64,000 bases of DNA. Source: Myxococcaceae bacterium JPH2 (GTDB lineage: Bacteria; Myxococcota; Myxococcia; Myxococcales; Myxococcaceae). Below are positions 56,654 through 64,000 of the stretch, piece after piece. The notes under the pieces were generated by a model. The model saw nothing but the letters and a program-made list of their open reading frames with translations, did no database searches and was not told the DNA's origin. Location: NCBI GenBank assembly GCA_016458225.1, contig JAEMGR010000023.1:141837-205836 (forward strand), written 5' to 3'. The translations under genes and the position numbers were made by a program. Numbering within the stretch: the stretch's first letter is position 1; the number at the start of each line of letters is the position of its first letter.

Positions 56654-58072
56654 GCGGAAGAGGATGACGCTCGCCGCCGCCATGAAGGCGAAGGACACGG
56701 ACACGGCGATGAATACGCCCTCCGGTCCCAGCCCCACCGGCCGAGACAGCACCCAGGCGAGCGGCAGCTCGAGCAGCCAGAACCCAAACACGTTGATGAG
56801 CGTGGGCGTCAGGGTGTCACCCGCCCCGTCGAACGCAGTCGTGAGCACCATGCCGAAGCCCCAGCAGAGGAAGAACAGGCTGAAGATTCGGATGGCAATC
56901 ACCCCCTGCTTCACCACCTCCGGCTCCTGCGAGAAGAAGTGGAGGATCGGCGTGGCAAAGACGAAGAAGAGCAGCCCCAACGAGCCGAGGAACACCGTGT
57001 TGTACCGCCCCGCCATCCACACCGCGCGCTCGCCCCGCTCGGGCTGACGCGCGCCCAGGCTCTGCCCCACCAGCGTGGAGGCCGCGTTCGCCAGTCCATA
57101 CGCCGGGAGCATGGCGAACATCACCAACCGGATGGCGATGGTGTAGCCCGCCAGCGCCGTGCTGCCAAAGCCAGACACAAGCCGAATCAACACCACCCAG
57201 CTCGACATGTTGACCAGGTTCTGGAACGCCGCCGCGCCCGACAACCGCAGCATCGACGTGACGGTCTCCCACTCCAGCCGCAGGTGCTCGCGCCGCAGCT
57301 TGAGCCGCCCGTCGCCCCGCACCAATCTCCACAGCTGGTACAGCACGCCCATGCCTCGGCCAATCGTCGTGGCCCAGGCCGCGCCCACCACGCCCATGGC
57401 CGGAAAGGGCCCCACGCCGAAGATGAGACACGGCGCCAACAGGATGTTCACGCCGTTGGCCAACCACAGCACCCGCATGGCGATGGCCGCGTCGCCGGCG
57501 CCTCGGAAGATGGCGTTGAAGAGGAAGAGCAGCAGGATGCTCACCACGCCGCCCAGCATCACCTGGGTGTAGGGCACGCCGTGCTCCAACACCCACGGCG
57601 AAGCACCCAGCGCCTGCATCATCGGGCGCGCGAACATGACGCCCGCCACCGCCAACACCACCGCCAGCACCACGCCCAACCCCATGGCCTGCACGGCGGT
57701 GCGCGCGGCCCGGTCCCAGTTCTTCTCGCCCACCCGCCGCGCCACCATCGCCGTGGCGCCGATGCTCAACCCCATCGCACCCGCGTAGACCAGGGTAAGC
57801 AGTGACTCGGTGAGCCCCACCGTCGCCACGGCGTCCGCCCCGAGCCGGCCGACGAAGAAGACGTCGACCACGGCGAACACCGACTCCATCACCATCTCCA
57901 GCACCATGGGCACGGCCAGGAGGAAGATGGCGCGCTTCAAGGGGAGCTGGGTCAGGTCCAGGTGGGTGCCGCGCAGGGCCTCCCGCACCAGGGCGACGAA
58001 GCCCTCGGGCGCTTGCCTCGGTGAGTGCACGGGCACGTCGGTCGTCCCGTTCACCGGGGTTGTGTCTTCCAT
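56624..58072 (-). CDS. MATE-family multidrug/metabolite exporter
   Basis: 482 aa from the ATG at 58072, with GGGAGG upstream. Twelve TM spans are expected. The duplicated MATE halves open with LKRAIFLLAVPMVLEMVMESVFAVVDVFFVGRLG and, at mid-protein, a second SGAAAFQNLVNMSSWVVLI. It would expel cationic compounds using a Na or H gradient. The stop codon and last nine residues are within the right 31-bp repeat. Because the terminator is displaced, transcripts could read antisense through the toxin cassette. Confidence 0.92.
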   Translation of the reverse strand: MEDTTPVNGTTDVPVHSPRQAPEGFVALVREALRGTHLDLTQLPLKRAIFLLAVPMVLEMVMESVFAVVDVFFVGRLGADAVATVGLTESLLTLVYAGAMGLSIGATAMVARRVGEKNWDRAARTAVQAMGLGVVLAVVLAVAGVMFARPMMQALGASPWVLEHGVPYTQVMLGGVVSILLLFLFNAIFRGAGDAAIAMRVLWLANGVNILLAPCLIFGVGPFPAMGVVGAAWATTIGRGMGVLYQLWRLVRGDGRLKLRREHLRLEWETVTSMLRLSGAAAFQNLVNMSSWVVLIRLVSGFGSTALAGYTIAIRLVMFAMLPAYGLANAASTLVGQSLGARQPERGERAVWMAGRYNTVFLGSLGLLFFVFATPILHFFSQEPEVVKQGVIAIRIFSLFFLCWGFGMVLTTAFDGAGDTLTPTLINVFGFWLLELPLAWVLSRPVGLGPEGVFIAVSVSFAFMAAASVILFRRGRWKLRVV

Positions 58073-58299
58073 GAGGACTGCCTCCCTGAGCCTTCCTACA
58101 GGAAGGCGAAACGGCGTCCAGCGACGAGCACTTCCCCCTGGGCTGACGCGCGCGCGACGAGGTCCAAGGAGGGGCCTGCCTGGCAGGCCGTCCAGGGGAT
58201 TCCCCGCAGGCGAGGGCACCCGCAGTCGTCACGTGGACAGAGATACTGCGCCGGGGGGTGGCGCCTCAGTCAGAGCGGCGGGTGTAGCTTGCCTGCACG

Positions 58300-59355
58300 A
58301 TGAGCGCCCCACTTCCCGCCCCCGCCCCCTTGCCCGCCGCGGGGGCCCACCACCTCACCCTCGCCTCGTCCGCGCGCCTGCTCGGCACCGTGCACGTGGG
58401 CCCGGGCGCCGTCATCGCGCAGGGGGCCGTGGTGCGCTCCCATGGGGGCGCCGTGCAGCTGGGCGCGGGCTCGTCGCTGCTCGAGAACGCGGTGATGGTG
58501 GGCACGCCAGAGCGGCCCGTCACCGTGGGCGAGAAGGTCGTCATCGGACACCGCAGCCTCGTCATCGGCGCGCGCGTGGGCCATCTGTGCGAGGTGGGCC
58601 ACGGCTCCGTGCTGCTGCCCGGCGCCTCGCTGGGCGATCGCTGCTTCCTCGGTGAAGGCACGGTCATCCCGCCCGGCATGTCCGTCCCGGACCAGTCCGT
58701 GGTGGTGGGAAGACCGGGCCGCATCATCCGCCGCGCCAACCCCGAGGACCTGCTCCGCGTGGAACGGCAGCGTGAGGGAGGCCTGAGCCTCACCTATCAG
58801 CCACTCACCGCCTTCTCCGCGAGAGACCGTGTCGAGGATGCACCCATGGGACAGTTGTATGCCTTTCAAGACAAGCACCCCTTCATCCATCCCACCGCCA
58901 CGCTCTTCTCTTCCGCGGAGGTGATGGGGGACGTCGTCATCGGCGCGGGGGCCATCATTGGCGCGGGCGTGAAGATTCTCGGCGATGCGCACGGGCCGGT
59001 GCGGATTGGCGCGCGGGTGCAGATTCTGGAGAACACGGTGCTGCACCTGCTGCCGGACACGATGCTCGCGCTGGAGGACGGCGTCATCATCGGGCCGGGG
59101 TGCATGCTCCATGGCTGCCACATCGGCGCGGGCTCGGTCATCGAGCCGGGCGCCATCCTCTGCGACGGCTCGCGCCTGGGCCGGGGCTGCCACGTGGGCG
59201 CGGGCGCCCTGGTGAAGCAGCGCTCCGTCTTCCCGGACGGCGCGCTCCTGGAGGGCTTCCCCGCCACGCAGGTGGGCACGCGTGCCTCGCCGCCCGAGCT
59301 GCCGCGCTGGGCCCTGCGCCCCGAGGACCTCCCCAGCCTGCGGCGCATGGGCTGA
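58300..59355 (+). CDS. Tandem gamma-carbonic-anhydrase-like protein
   Basis: 351 aa with two left-handed beta-helix halves (about 20-145 and 195-325), each of gamma-class carbonic anhydrase/hexapeptide type. At the three positions equivalent to the zinc ligands of archaeal Cam, half 1 has Val67, His84 and Ile89 and half 2 has His249, Pro266 and His271. In trimeric Cam two of these His come from one subunit and the middle one from its neighbour, so the fusion keeps exactly one full ligand set across the two halves. It may hydrate CO2 or be a scaffold like eukaryotic CA-like subunits. Single gene upstream of the DUF2169 gene. Confidence 0.8.
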   Translation: MSAPLPAPAPLPAAGAHHLTLASSARLLGTVHVGPGAVIAQGAVVRSHGGAVQLGAGSSLLENAVMVGTPERPVTVGEKVVIGHRSLVIGARVGHLCEVGHGSVLLPGASLGDRCFLGEGTVIPPGMSVPDQSVVVGRPGRIIRRANPEDLLRVERQREGGLSLTYQPLTAFSARDRVEDAPMGQLYAFQDKHPFIHPTATLFSSAEVMGDVVIGAGAIIGAGVKILGDAHGPVRIGARVQILENTVLHLLPDTMLALEDGVIIGPGCMLHGCHIGAGSVIEPGAILCDGSRLGRGCHVGAGALVKQRSVFPDGALLEGFPATQVGTRASPPELPRWALRPEDLPSLRRMG

Positions 59356-59392
59356 CGCGCGAGGCCGCCACCGCCAGTGCTAGAACCGTGGG

Positions 59393-60448
59393 ATGGGTCA
59401 CCCCACGGTCGAGAACGAGACGCCCTTCGTCTGCGAGTTCATGGGCTGCGCCGACGAAGAGGGCCGGCCGCTCCTGCTGCTGCTCATCAAGGCGACGTAC
59501 CTGCTGAGCGAGGGCCGCCTGATGCTCGCCGCGAAGCAAGAGCCGGTGAAGTGGGCGGGAGAGCCCTGGGGCAAGCCCGGCGAGTCCAGCGACAAGTACG
59601 AGCCCGAGTGCGCCTTCTTCAAGCCCGCCACGGACGTGGTCCTCATCGGCCATGGCTACACCCAGAAGAAGGGCGACACCGAGACCCTGGTGGCCGTGCA
59701 GGTGGGGCCCGTGAAGAAGGCCCTGCGCGTCGTGGGCGAGCGGACCTGGTTCCGCAGCCTGGGGCGCGTGGGCATGACGCAGCCCCTCCCCTTCGAGAAG
59801 CTCCCGCTGACGTGGGAGCGCGCCTTCGGCGGCTGGGACAAGAGCGACGCGGACGCGAAGAAGCACGGCTTCGAGCCCCGCAACCCCGTGGGCGTGGGCT
59901 TCCGCGCCAGCCCGCGGAACTTCGAGGAAGGGCTGATGCTGCCCAACCTGGAGGATCCCGCGCAGCCCCTGCGCGAGTTCGGCCAGCGCGTGACGCCGAT
60001 GGGCGTGGGCTTCACCTCGCCGCACTGGCAGCCTCGGGCCGCGCTCGCGGGCACGTATGACAAGGCCTGGGAAACCAGCCGCAAGCCCTTGCTGCCCACC
60101 GACTTCGACCGGCGCTTCTTCAACGCGGGCGCGCCGGGGCTCGTGGCGCCGGGCTACCTGCGCGGCGACGAGGCCGTCATGCTGGTGAATGCCACACCGC
60201 AAGGTCGCCTCGGCTTCTCCCTCCCCGCGCAGGCGACTCCCGTCATCACGGTGGAGCAGACGGGCGCGGAGGACGCACAGCCCGACGTCCGACTCGACAC
60301 GGTCATCCTGGAGCCGGACGAGAAGCGCGTGGTGCTCCTGTGGCGGGCGCATCTGGCTTTGGAGGATGGCTTTCACTCCATCCGCACGATGCGCATCACG
60401 GCCCAGGGCGTCTCACGCCCTCCCGAGTCGAGTTCCAGCGCGGCGTGA
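59393..60448 (+). CDS. DUF2169 protein (T6SS-associated type)
   Basis: 351 aa, cytoplasmic. Pattern of DUF2169: TPFVCEFMGCADEEGRPLLLLLIKATY start, RVVGERTWFRSLGRVGMTQP, LPLTWERAFGGWD and GFEPRNPVGVGFRA, with a GAPGLVAPGYLRGDEAV near the end. In other bacteria DUF2169 genes sit by VgrG, PAAR or DUF4150 genes and are thought to be adaptors for effector loading. No such genes are in the window, but an Imm49-like gene follows, consistent with a solitary effector/adaptor island remnant. Confidence 0.8.
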   Translation: MGHPTVENETPFVCEFMGCADEEGRPLLLLLIKATYLLSEGRLMLAAKQEPVKWAGEPWGKPGESSDKYEPECAFFKPATDVVLIGHGYTQKKGDTETLVAVQVGPVKKALRVVGERTWFRSLGRVGMTQPLPFEKLPLTWERAFGGWDKSDADAKKHGFEPRNPVGVGFRASPRNFEEGLMLPNLEDPAQPLREFGQRVTPMGVGFTSPHWQPRAALAGTYDKAWETSRKPLLPTDFDRRFFNAGAPGLVAPGYLRGDEAVMLVNATPQGRLGFSLPAQATPVITVEQTGAEDAQPDVRLDTVILEPDEKRVVLLWRAHLALEDGFHSIRTMRITAQGVSRPPESSSSAA

Positions 60449-60550
60449 AGAAGTGTCCGATAGTGATTGACGCGTGATTGCCCTTTCGGGCGGGGGAATG
60501 GGCAGACATCCATTTCGAGGATAATCTGGATTCCTGCCAAGGAGTCACCC

Positions 60551-61369
60551 ATGCCCCTCCCAGCGCGCGCTCCCTCACTGGAGCACGAGCGGGCTCGAGA
60601 CGTCAGGGATTGGCGGTCAGCGGTTGCCCCATTGAATGCCCTGGTCCTCCACCTGCGCTACGAGCTGGACTTGCGGAGCGAAGCCCTGCAAGTCCCCGCG
60701 AACGACGCCGCCCACATCCGGCTGCTTCACGAAGTCTCATTGCATGAGCAGATGTTAGCCATCGCCTTGCTGCGCACGGAGACGGACACGCGCGGCTTCT
60801 TCGCCCACCTGACGCGTTCGGCGGAGGCGCGGCGCCAGCTCTTGATGACGGCCCGCGAGGGCGGTCGTGGGGGGCGCTTCACGGGCACCAGCCACCTTCA
60901 GCCCTTCTGCGATGCGCTGGCCTCGGGACACGACTCGCTCGCGCGCGAGCTGGCCCGCCTGTCCTCGCGGGTCTGGCTCCAGGAGGAGGAGTACGAGGAG
61001 GACTTCCTCTACGCCCACTTCCTCCACCAGCTCGTCCTGGAGGCCCCCCCCTCCACCGCGGCGCTCGAGGCCCTGCTCGACCGCTGGGGTCGCCTGGAGT
61101 CCGCCCCCGACGCGCGCCTCGCCGTGTGCCACGCGCTGGTGAGACAGGACGCCGAGTCCTTCGATGCCGCGCTGGAGGCACGCGGGCGCGAGCACGAGGC
61201 CCACTGCGACGAGCTGGCCGCCCTGCGCCTGGCGCCCTCCGCCGAGGCGCGGACCCTTCGCCTGGTGTTCGTCGAGGGGCTCGCCCTCCTGCGCCTCGCC
61301 ACCGCGCGGGGCATCCCGACCCGGAGCGAGTACCGGCTGATGCCCGCGCTCGCGCGCGTGGGCGGCTGA
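60551..61369 (+). CDS. Imm49-like immunity protein (orphan)
   Basis: 272 aa, helical, soluble. Features that match my recollection of the Imm49 family are FYL-type WLQEEEYEEDFLYAHFLHQL mid-protein and the C-terminal LRLVFVEGLALLRLATARG followed by SEYRLMPALA. It has no adjacent toxin gene; the neighbour is DUF2169, an adaptor of T6SS effectors. An orphan immunity gene protecting against a toxin of related strains is the likely role. The alternative is an uncharacterised helical protein. Confidence 0.5.
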   Translation: MPLPARAPSLEHERARDVRDWRSAVAPLNALVLHLRYELDLRSEALQVPANDAAHIRLLHEVSLHEQMLAIALLRTETDTRGFFAHLTRSAEARRQLLMTAREGGRGGRFTGTSHLQPFCDALASGHDSLARELARLSSRVWLQEEEYEEDFLYAHFLHQLVLEAPPSTAALEALLDRWGRLESAPDARLAVCHALVRQDAESFDAALEARGREHEAHCDELAALRLAPSAEARTLRLVFVEGLALLRLATARGIPTRSEYRLMPALARVGG

Positions 61370-61385
61370 GCCATGCGCCCCCCGC

Positions 61386-61787
61386 TCACAGCTCCGACGA
61401 GGCGCCTGCGCCCTCCTCGTCGCCGTGCAGGAGCCAGTACCGCGCGGCGGACTCCTGCCAGAAGCGACGAAGAATCTTGTCCGTCCCGCTCTCGTGCGCG
61501 ATGCGGTTGAGCTGGAGCGCCACAATCTGGCTCTCCACCAGCTCCGCCACCCGCTTCACCCCGGAGCGGATTCCGTACTCCTGCACGCGGCGAATCATGT
61601 CCGCCGCCTCCGGCGACGCGGGCTTGAACGTGCGCACGTCCGCCTTGATCTTGATTTCACGCCCCATGAGCGAGTCGGTCGCCACCTTCAGCTCCAGGAC
61701 GAACCGCTGCATCTCATCCACCCGCACGTACCCATCGAGAACGAAGTCCACGATGGCGTGCTGCCCGTCCACTTCGACCTGAAACAT
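61386..61787 (-). CDS. SpoIIAA/STAS-like protein
   Basis: 133 aa. The N-terminal FQVEVDGQHAIVDFVLDGYV and LELKVATDSLMGREIKIKADV alternation, plus a C-terminal helix (RVAELVESQIVALQLNRIA), match STAS-like SpoIIAA-type domains. A phosphorylatable Ser is not evident. The likely role is a regulatory or scaffold domain. Single gene; no partner kinase next to it. Confidence 0.6.
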   Translation of the reverse strand: MFQVEVDGQHAIVDFVLDGYVRVDEMQRFVLELKVATDSLMGREIKIKADVRTFKPASPEAADMIRRVQEYGIRSGVKRVAELVESQIVALQLNRIAHESGTDKILRRFWQESAARYWLLHGDEEGAGASSEL

Positions 61788-61893
61788 CGCGGCTCTCCTT
61801 TCAGTCTGGATTTTACGGTTTTGCAGGCATAACCGACTCAGGATAAAGGATGAGGTCGTCCCCGGATAGGCGGCCGAGGGGAGGTGCGAGCGT

Positions 61894-62394
61894 TCACGAA
61901 TCCACGGCGAGCCGCTCCATGAGCAATGTCAGACATCGCGCCGCCGTGGCGCGTCGCACCGCGCGGCGGTCTCCCGGGAACATGTGGCGCTCCACCTCGG
62001 GCTCGGCGCCCCGGCGCGCGAGGGCCAGGTAGACGAGCCCCACCGGCTTGGCCTCCGTTCCCCCCGTGGGCCCGGCGATGCCCGTCTCCGCGAGCGCCCA
62101 GTCCGCGCGCGAGCGCTCCAGCACGCCCAGCACCATGCCGCGCGCGGCCTCCGCGCTCACCGAGCCATGGGCCTGGAGCAACGCCAGGGACATCCCGAGC
62201 TGCTCCACCTTCGACTCGTGCGAGTAGGGCACGAAGCCGCGCTCCAGCACGGCGGAGGCGCCGGGCACGTCCGTGAGGTGCGCGGCGATGAGCCCCCCGG
62301 TGCATGCCTCGGCCAGCGCCAGCCGCGCGCCCACGTCCCGGCAGCGGGCGACCACGCGGCGCGCCAGCGCGTCCAGCCCGGTCTCGTCCGTCAT
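61894..62394 (-). CDS. pncC: CinA/PncC-type nicotinamide-mononucleotide amidase
   Basis: 166 aa from the ATG at 62394, overlapping the stop of the GRAS-like gene by 4 bp. Conserved CinA C-terminal-domain motifs: LALAEACTGGLIAAHLTDVPGAS, GFVPYSHESKVEQLGM, VSAEAARGMVLGVLE and GIAGPTGGTEAKPVGLVYL. The stand-alone domain deamidates NMN for NAD recycling. Coupling to a GRAS-type methyltransferase is unusual and may reflect methyl/NAD metabolism links, which is only a guess. Confidence 0.88.
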   Translation of the reverse strand: MTDETGLDALARRVVARCRDVGARLALAEACTGGLIAAHLTDVPGASAVLERGFVPYSHESKVEQLGMSLALLQAHGSVSAEAARGMVLGVLERSRADWALAETGIAGPTGGTEAKPVGLVYLALARRGAEPEVERHMFPGDRRAVRRATAARCLTLLMERLAVDS

Positions 62395-63506
62395 CCCAGG
62401 CCTCCTCGCGGCGTGGCGCACAGCACCGCCACCACGGACTCGTCGCGGTAGGTGATGCCCACGACCCCGGGCTCCGGCCGCAGCTTCACGGCGGGGTGCA
62501 CGCCCTCGGGCCGCAGGCGCTCCAGGCCCTTCAGGGGCGCGAAGCCCGCGCGGCGCAGTCGCTCCCACCAGGCCCCCGCCGTCTCATGGCGCTCGCAGCG
62601 CTCCGGGTCATCCACGGTCCCCACGATGTCGTCCACCTCCCGCCCGAAGAATCGCTTGATGGCGGCCCGCTCGTCTCGGGGCACATCCAGCGAATCCAAC
62701 AGGTGGAAGACGGTCGTGAAGTGTCTCCACGCGTTGAAGAAGCGCTCGCGCGGGGGGACGCGGTGGTGGTCCACGTTGGGCTCGCACATCACCAGGCCTT
62801 GCGGCCCCAGGCCGTGCAGCCGCCGCAGCACCCGGTCTCGCGCCTCGCCCGCGCGCTGGGTCGTCTCCGCGATGTGGTGCATCGCGAACGCGGCGTTCAC
62901 CACCAAGGGCCGAGGCACCGCGCGCAGCTCCGCCCACGTCGCGTCATCCACCGCCTCGACGGGGCGCTCCATCGGCACGAAGCGCACCGAGGCGCCCACT
63001 TCCGCCGCCACCTCGGCCACGGCCGCGCCCGCCTGGCCGAGGCTCACCCCGCTCGGCTCCACGCCCACCACGGTCAGCCGGCGCGGCAGGGCGCCCTCGC
63101 GCGCCAGCAGGCGCAAGAGCGTGCGCATCTGCCGCCCCTGCCCGATGCCCACGTCCAGCAACGTGGCGGAGTCGTGGCCCCGCAGGAAGCCCGCGAGCAC
63201 CGTGTTCGCCACCGCGTCCGCCGCCGACGCCAGCGGCATGTGCGTGACGAGCATGCGGAACAGGTCGATCTGCCGCGTCATGCCCGCGCTCGAGTCCGGG
63301 CGCAGGTAGGGGTTGAACACGCCCTCGCCGCCGACGAGCCGCTTGGACAGCGCCGTGGCGAACAGCACGTAGTGCAGGTCCTCCGGCTCCGCCGCCACAT
63401 CCAGCCGCGTGTACAGCAGCGCCAGGGCCTCGGCCGCCTCCGCCTGACGTCCGGCCAGGATGTGCTCCAGGCCCTGGATGAGCAGCGCGTACTTGGGCGA
63501 GCGCAT
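62391..63506 (-). CDS. Bacterial GRAS-type SAM methyltransferase
   Basis: 371 aa; AAGGAGG precedes the ATG at 63506. Plant-GRAS-like features appear in order: a helical cap, LLDVGIGQGRQMRTLLRLLA near residue 115 (SAM-binding loop, VHIID-like), VNAAFAMHHIAE near 212, PNVDHHRVPPRERFFNAW and RHETAGAWWERLRRAGFAP near 302 (the GRAS RHE-AGF end motif). Most bacterial GRAS proteins are predicted small-molecule methyltransferases. It is the first gene of a unit with the CinA/PncC gene. Confidence 0.8.
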   Translation of the reverse strand: MRSPKYALLIQGLEHILAGRQAEAAEALALLYTRLDVAAEPEDLHYVLFATALSKRLVGGEGVFNPYLRPDSSAGMTRQIDLFRMLVTHMPLASAADAVANTVLAGFLRGHDSATLLDVGIGQGRQMRTLLRLLAREGALPRRLTVVGVEPSGVSLGQAGAAVAEVAAEVGASVRFVPMERPVEAVDDATWAELRAVPRPLVVNAAFAMHHIAETTQRAGEARDRVLRRLHGLGPQGLVMCEPNVDHHRVPPRERFFNAWRHFTTVFHLLDSLDVPRDERAAIKRFFGREVDDIVGTVDDPERCERHETAGAWWERLRRAGFAPLKGLERLRPEGVHPAVKLRPEPGVVGITYRDESVVAVLCATPRGGLG

Positions 63507-63770
63507 GGAGCGTCCTCCTTCTTCACGCCGACACGCGCGGGCTGGGTCGCGTTTCATCCGGCGTGGAAAAGGGTAGGGACACCACCCCATAAACCTCCAG
63601 TCCGACAGGACTTGGGGGCAGTCCCCCCGTGTCGTGGCGCACACGTTCCGAGGGCAGGAGGTGGAAAGGACGTCGGTCCGTGGACGAAAGGGAGGGGCGC
63701 GCGGCCCTCTGGACAAGAATCGTGGGGAGCGAGTGACACCGCGAGGCGCCCGCGGTGTTGGAGCAAAATC
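63507..63770. other. Divergent intergenic region, 264 bp
   Basis: It lies between the GRAS-like gene and a lipoprotein gene. No gene, repeat or clear palindrome was seen. Confidence 0.45.
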
Positions 63771-64000
63771 GTGTCCACCCCCCGACTGCTGCTGCCCTTC
63801 GCCCTGTTGAGCCTTGCCGCTGGCTGCGAGCGAAATCCCGAGGACCCCATCTTCGCCTACGGCCGCGTGCTGAACGCGGATGGCGCTGGCCACAAAATCG
63901 AAGCGCTCGCCGTGGACCGCACGCCGCACAGGTTCGACATCCCCACGGGCTCCTGGCAGGTGGACTTCAAGCCCTTCGCGTCCGTCTCCGCGAACGACGC
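63771..64000 (+). CDS. Lipoprotein, 3' part outside the window
   Basis: Starts at GTG 63771 with GGAG upstream; 76 codons are visible. The signal LPFALLSLAAGC has a clean lipobox; the mature start is ERNPEDPIFAYGRV. Not enough is present to assign a family. Confidence 0.6.
   Translation, partial: MSTPRLLLPFALLSLAAGCERNPEDPIFAYGRVLNADGAGHKIEALAVDRTPHRFDIPTGSWQVDFKPFASVSAND

Noticed and set aside
58073..58299. Possible small gene between MATE and the carbonic-anhydrase-like gene
   Set aside because: No frame with a ribosome site or sensible composition; treated as a divergent promoter region.

Overview
The window reads as chromosomal DNA of a predatory delta-type myxobacterium (order Myxococcales, probably Myxococcaceae or Archangiaceae; Myxococcus or Corallococcus-like). 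Base composition is very GC-rich. There are many lipobox proteins, a MYXO-CTERM-like sorting tail, a Ser/Thr kinase followed by a DUF2381-type paralogue, and myxobacterial lipoprotein toxin/immunity cassettes. No rRNA, confident tRNA, CRISPR array, transposase or integrase was seen.

Layout. (1) 1-12.5 kb: a maltodextrin/alpha-glucan locus. On the minus strand, in transcription order, lie a secreted GH13 amylase, malK, malE, malF, malG, a glucodextranase-C-type secreted protein and a partial outer-membrane-like protein. A large secreted pullulanase diverges on the plus strand. Together they would hydrolyse alpha-glucans outside or at the surface of the cell and import maltodextrins through an ABC importer. 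MalF carries an unusual N-terminal extension of about 370 residues with extra membrane spans. (2) 12.7-17.7 kb: a diheme-type lipoprotein, SEC-C methionine aminopeptidase coupled to a small HTH protein, two coupled surface proteins, and an 880-bp gene-poor stretch. (3) 17.7-26.9 kb: a Ser/Thr kinase plus DUF2381-like protein, a multi-PAS/GAF histidine kinase, a START-like protein, a HAD 5'-nucleotidase, a DUF2267 protein and two small hypothetical genes. (4) 27-34.7 kb: a DUF1361-type membrane protein, a two-gene unit whose second member resembles the N-terminal lipid-binding module of animal vitellogenin/MTP proteins, and an M4 metalloprotease.

(5) 34.9-37.8 kb: a putative lipoprotein nuclease toxin plus DUF5953-like partner, tail-to-tail with a trypsin-like protease whose 3' end runs into the cassette. 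(6) 38-50.1 kb: NmrA-type oxidoreductase, small secreted proteins, M3 peptidase, an R3H/AAA ATPase whose Shine-Dalgarno is folded into a hairpin, the DUF1592/DUF1552 pair, and two paralogous CAP-domain lipoproteins. (7) 50.2-54.8 kb: dienelactone hydrolase, FKBP, GlsB/YeaQ-type protein and an OmpR-type two-component system.

(8) 54.86-56.65 kb: a degraded SitA-like toxin/Imm11-like immunity cassette bounded by perfect 31-bp direct repeats that duplicate the 3' end of the adjoining MATE transporter gene. (9) 56.6-64 kb: MATE exporter, a tandem gamma-carbonic-anhydrase-like protein whose zinc ligands are split between its two halves, a DUF2169 (T6SS-associated) protein, an orphan Imm49-like immunity protein, a STAS-like protein, a CinA/PncC protein coupled to a bacterial GRAS-type methyltransferase, and the start of a lipoprotein gene.

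The strongest leads are the repeat-flanked toxin cassette, the complementary half-site carbonic anhydrase, the bacterial vitellogenin-N-like pair, the sensor-like MalF extension, and two putative 5'-leader regulatory structures (45277-45301 and 14555-14574). Family names are recalled from sequence patterns; no database search was run.
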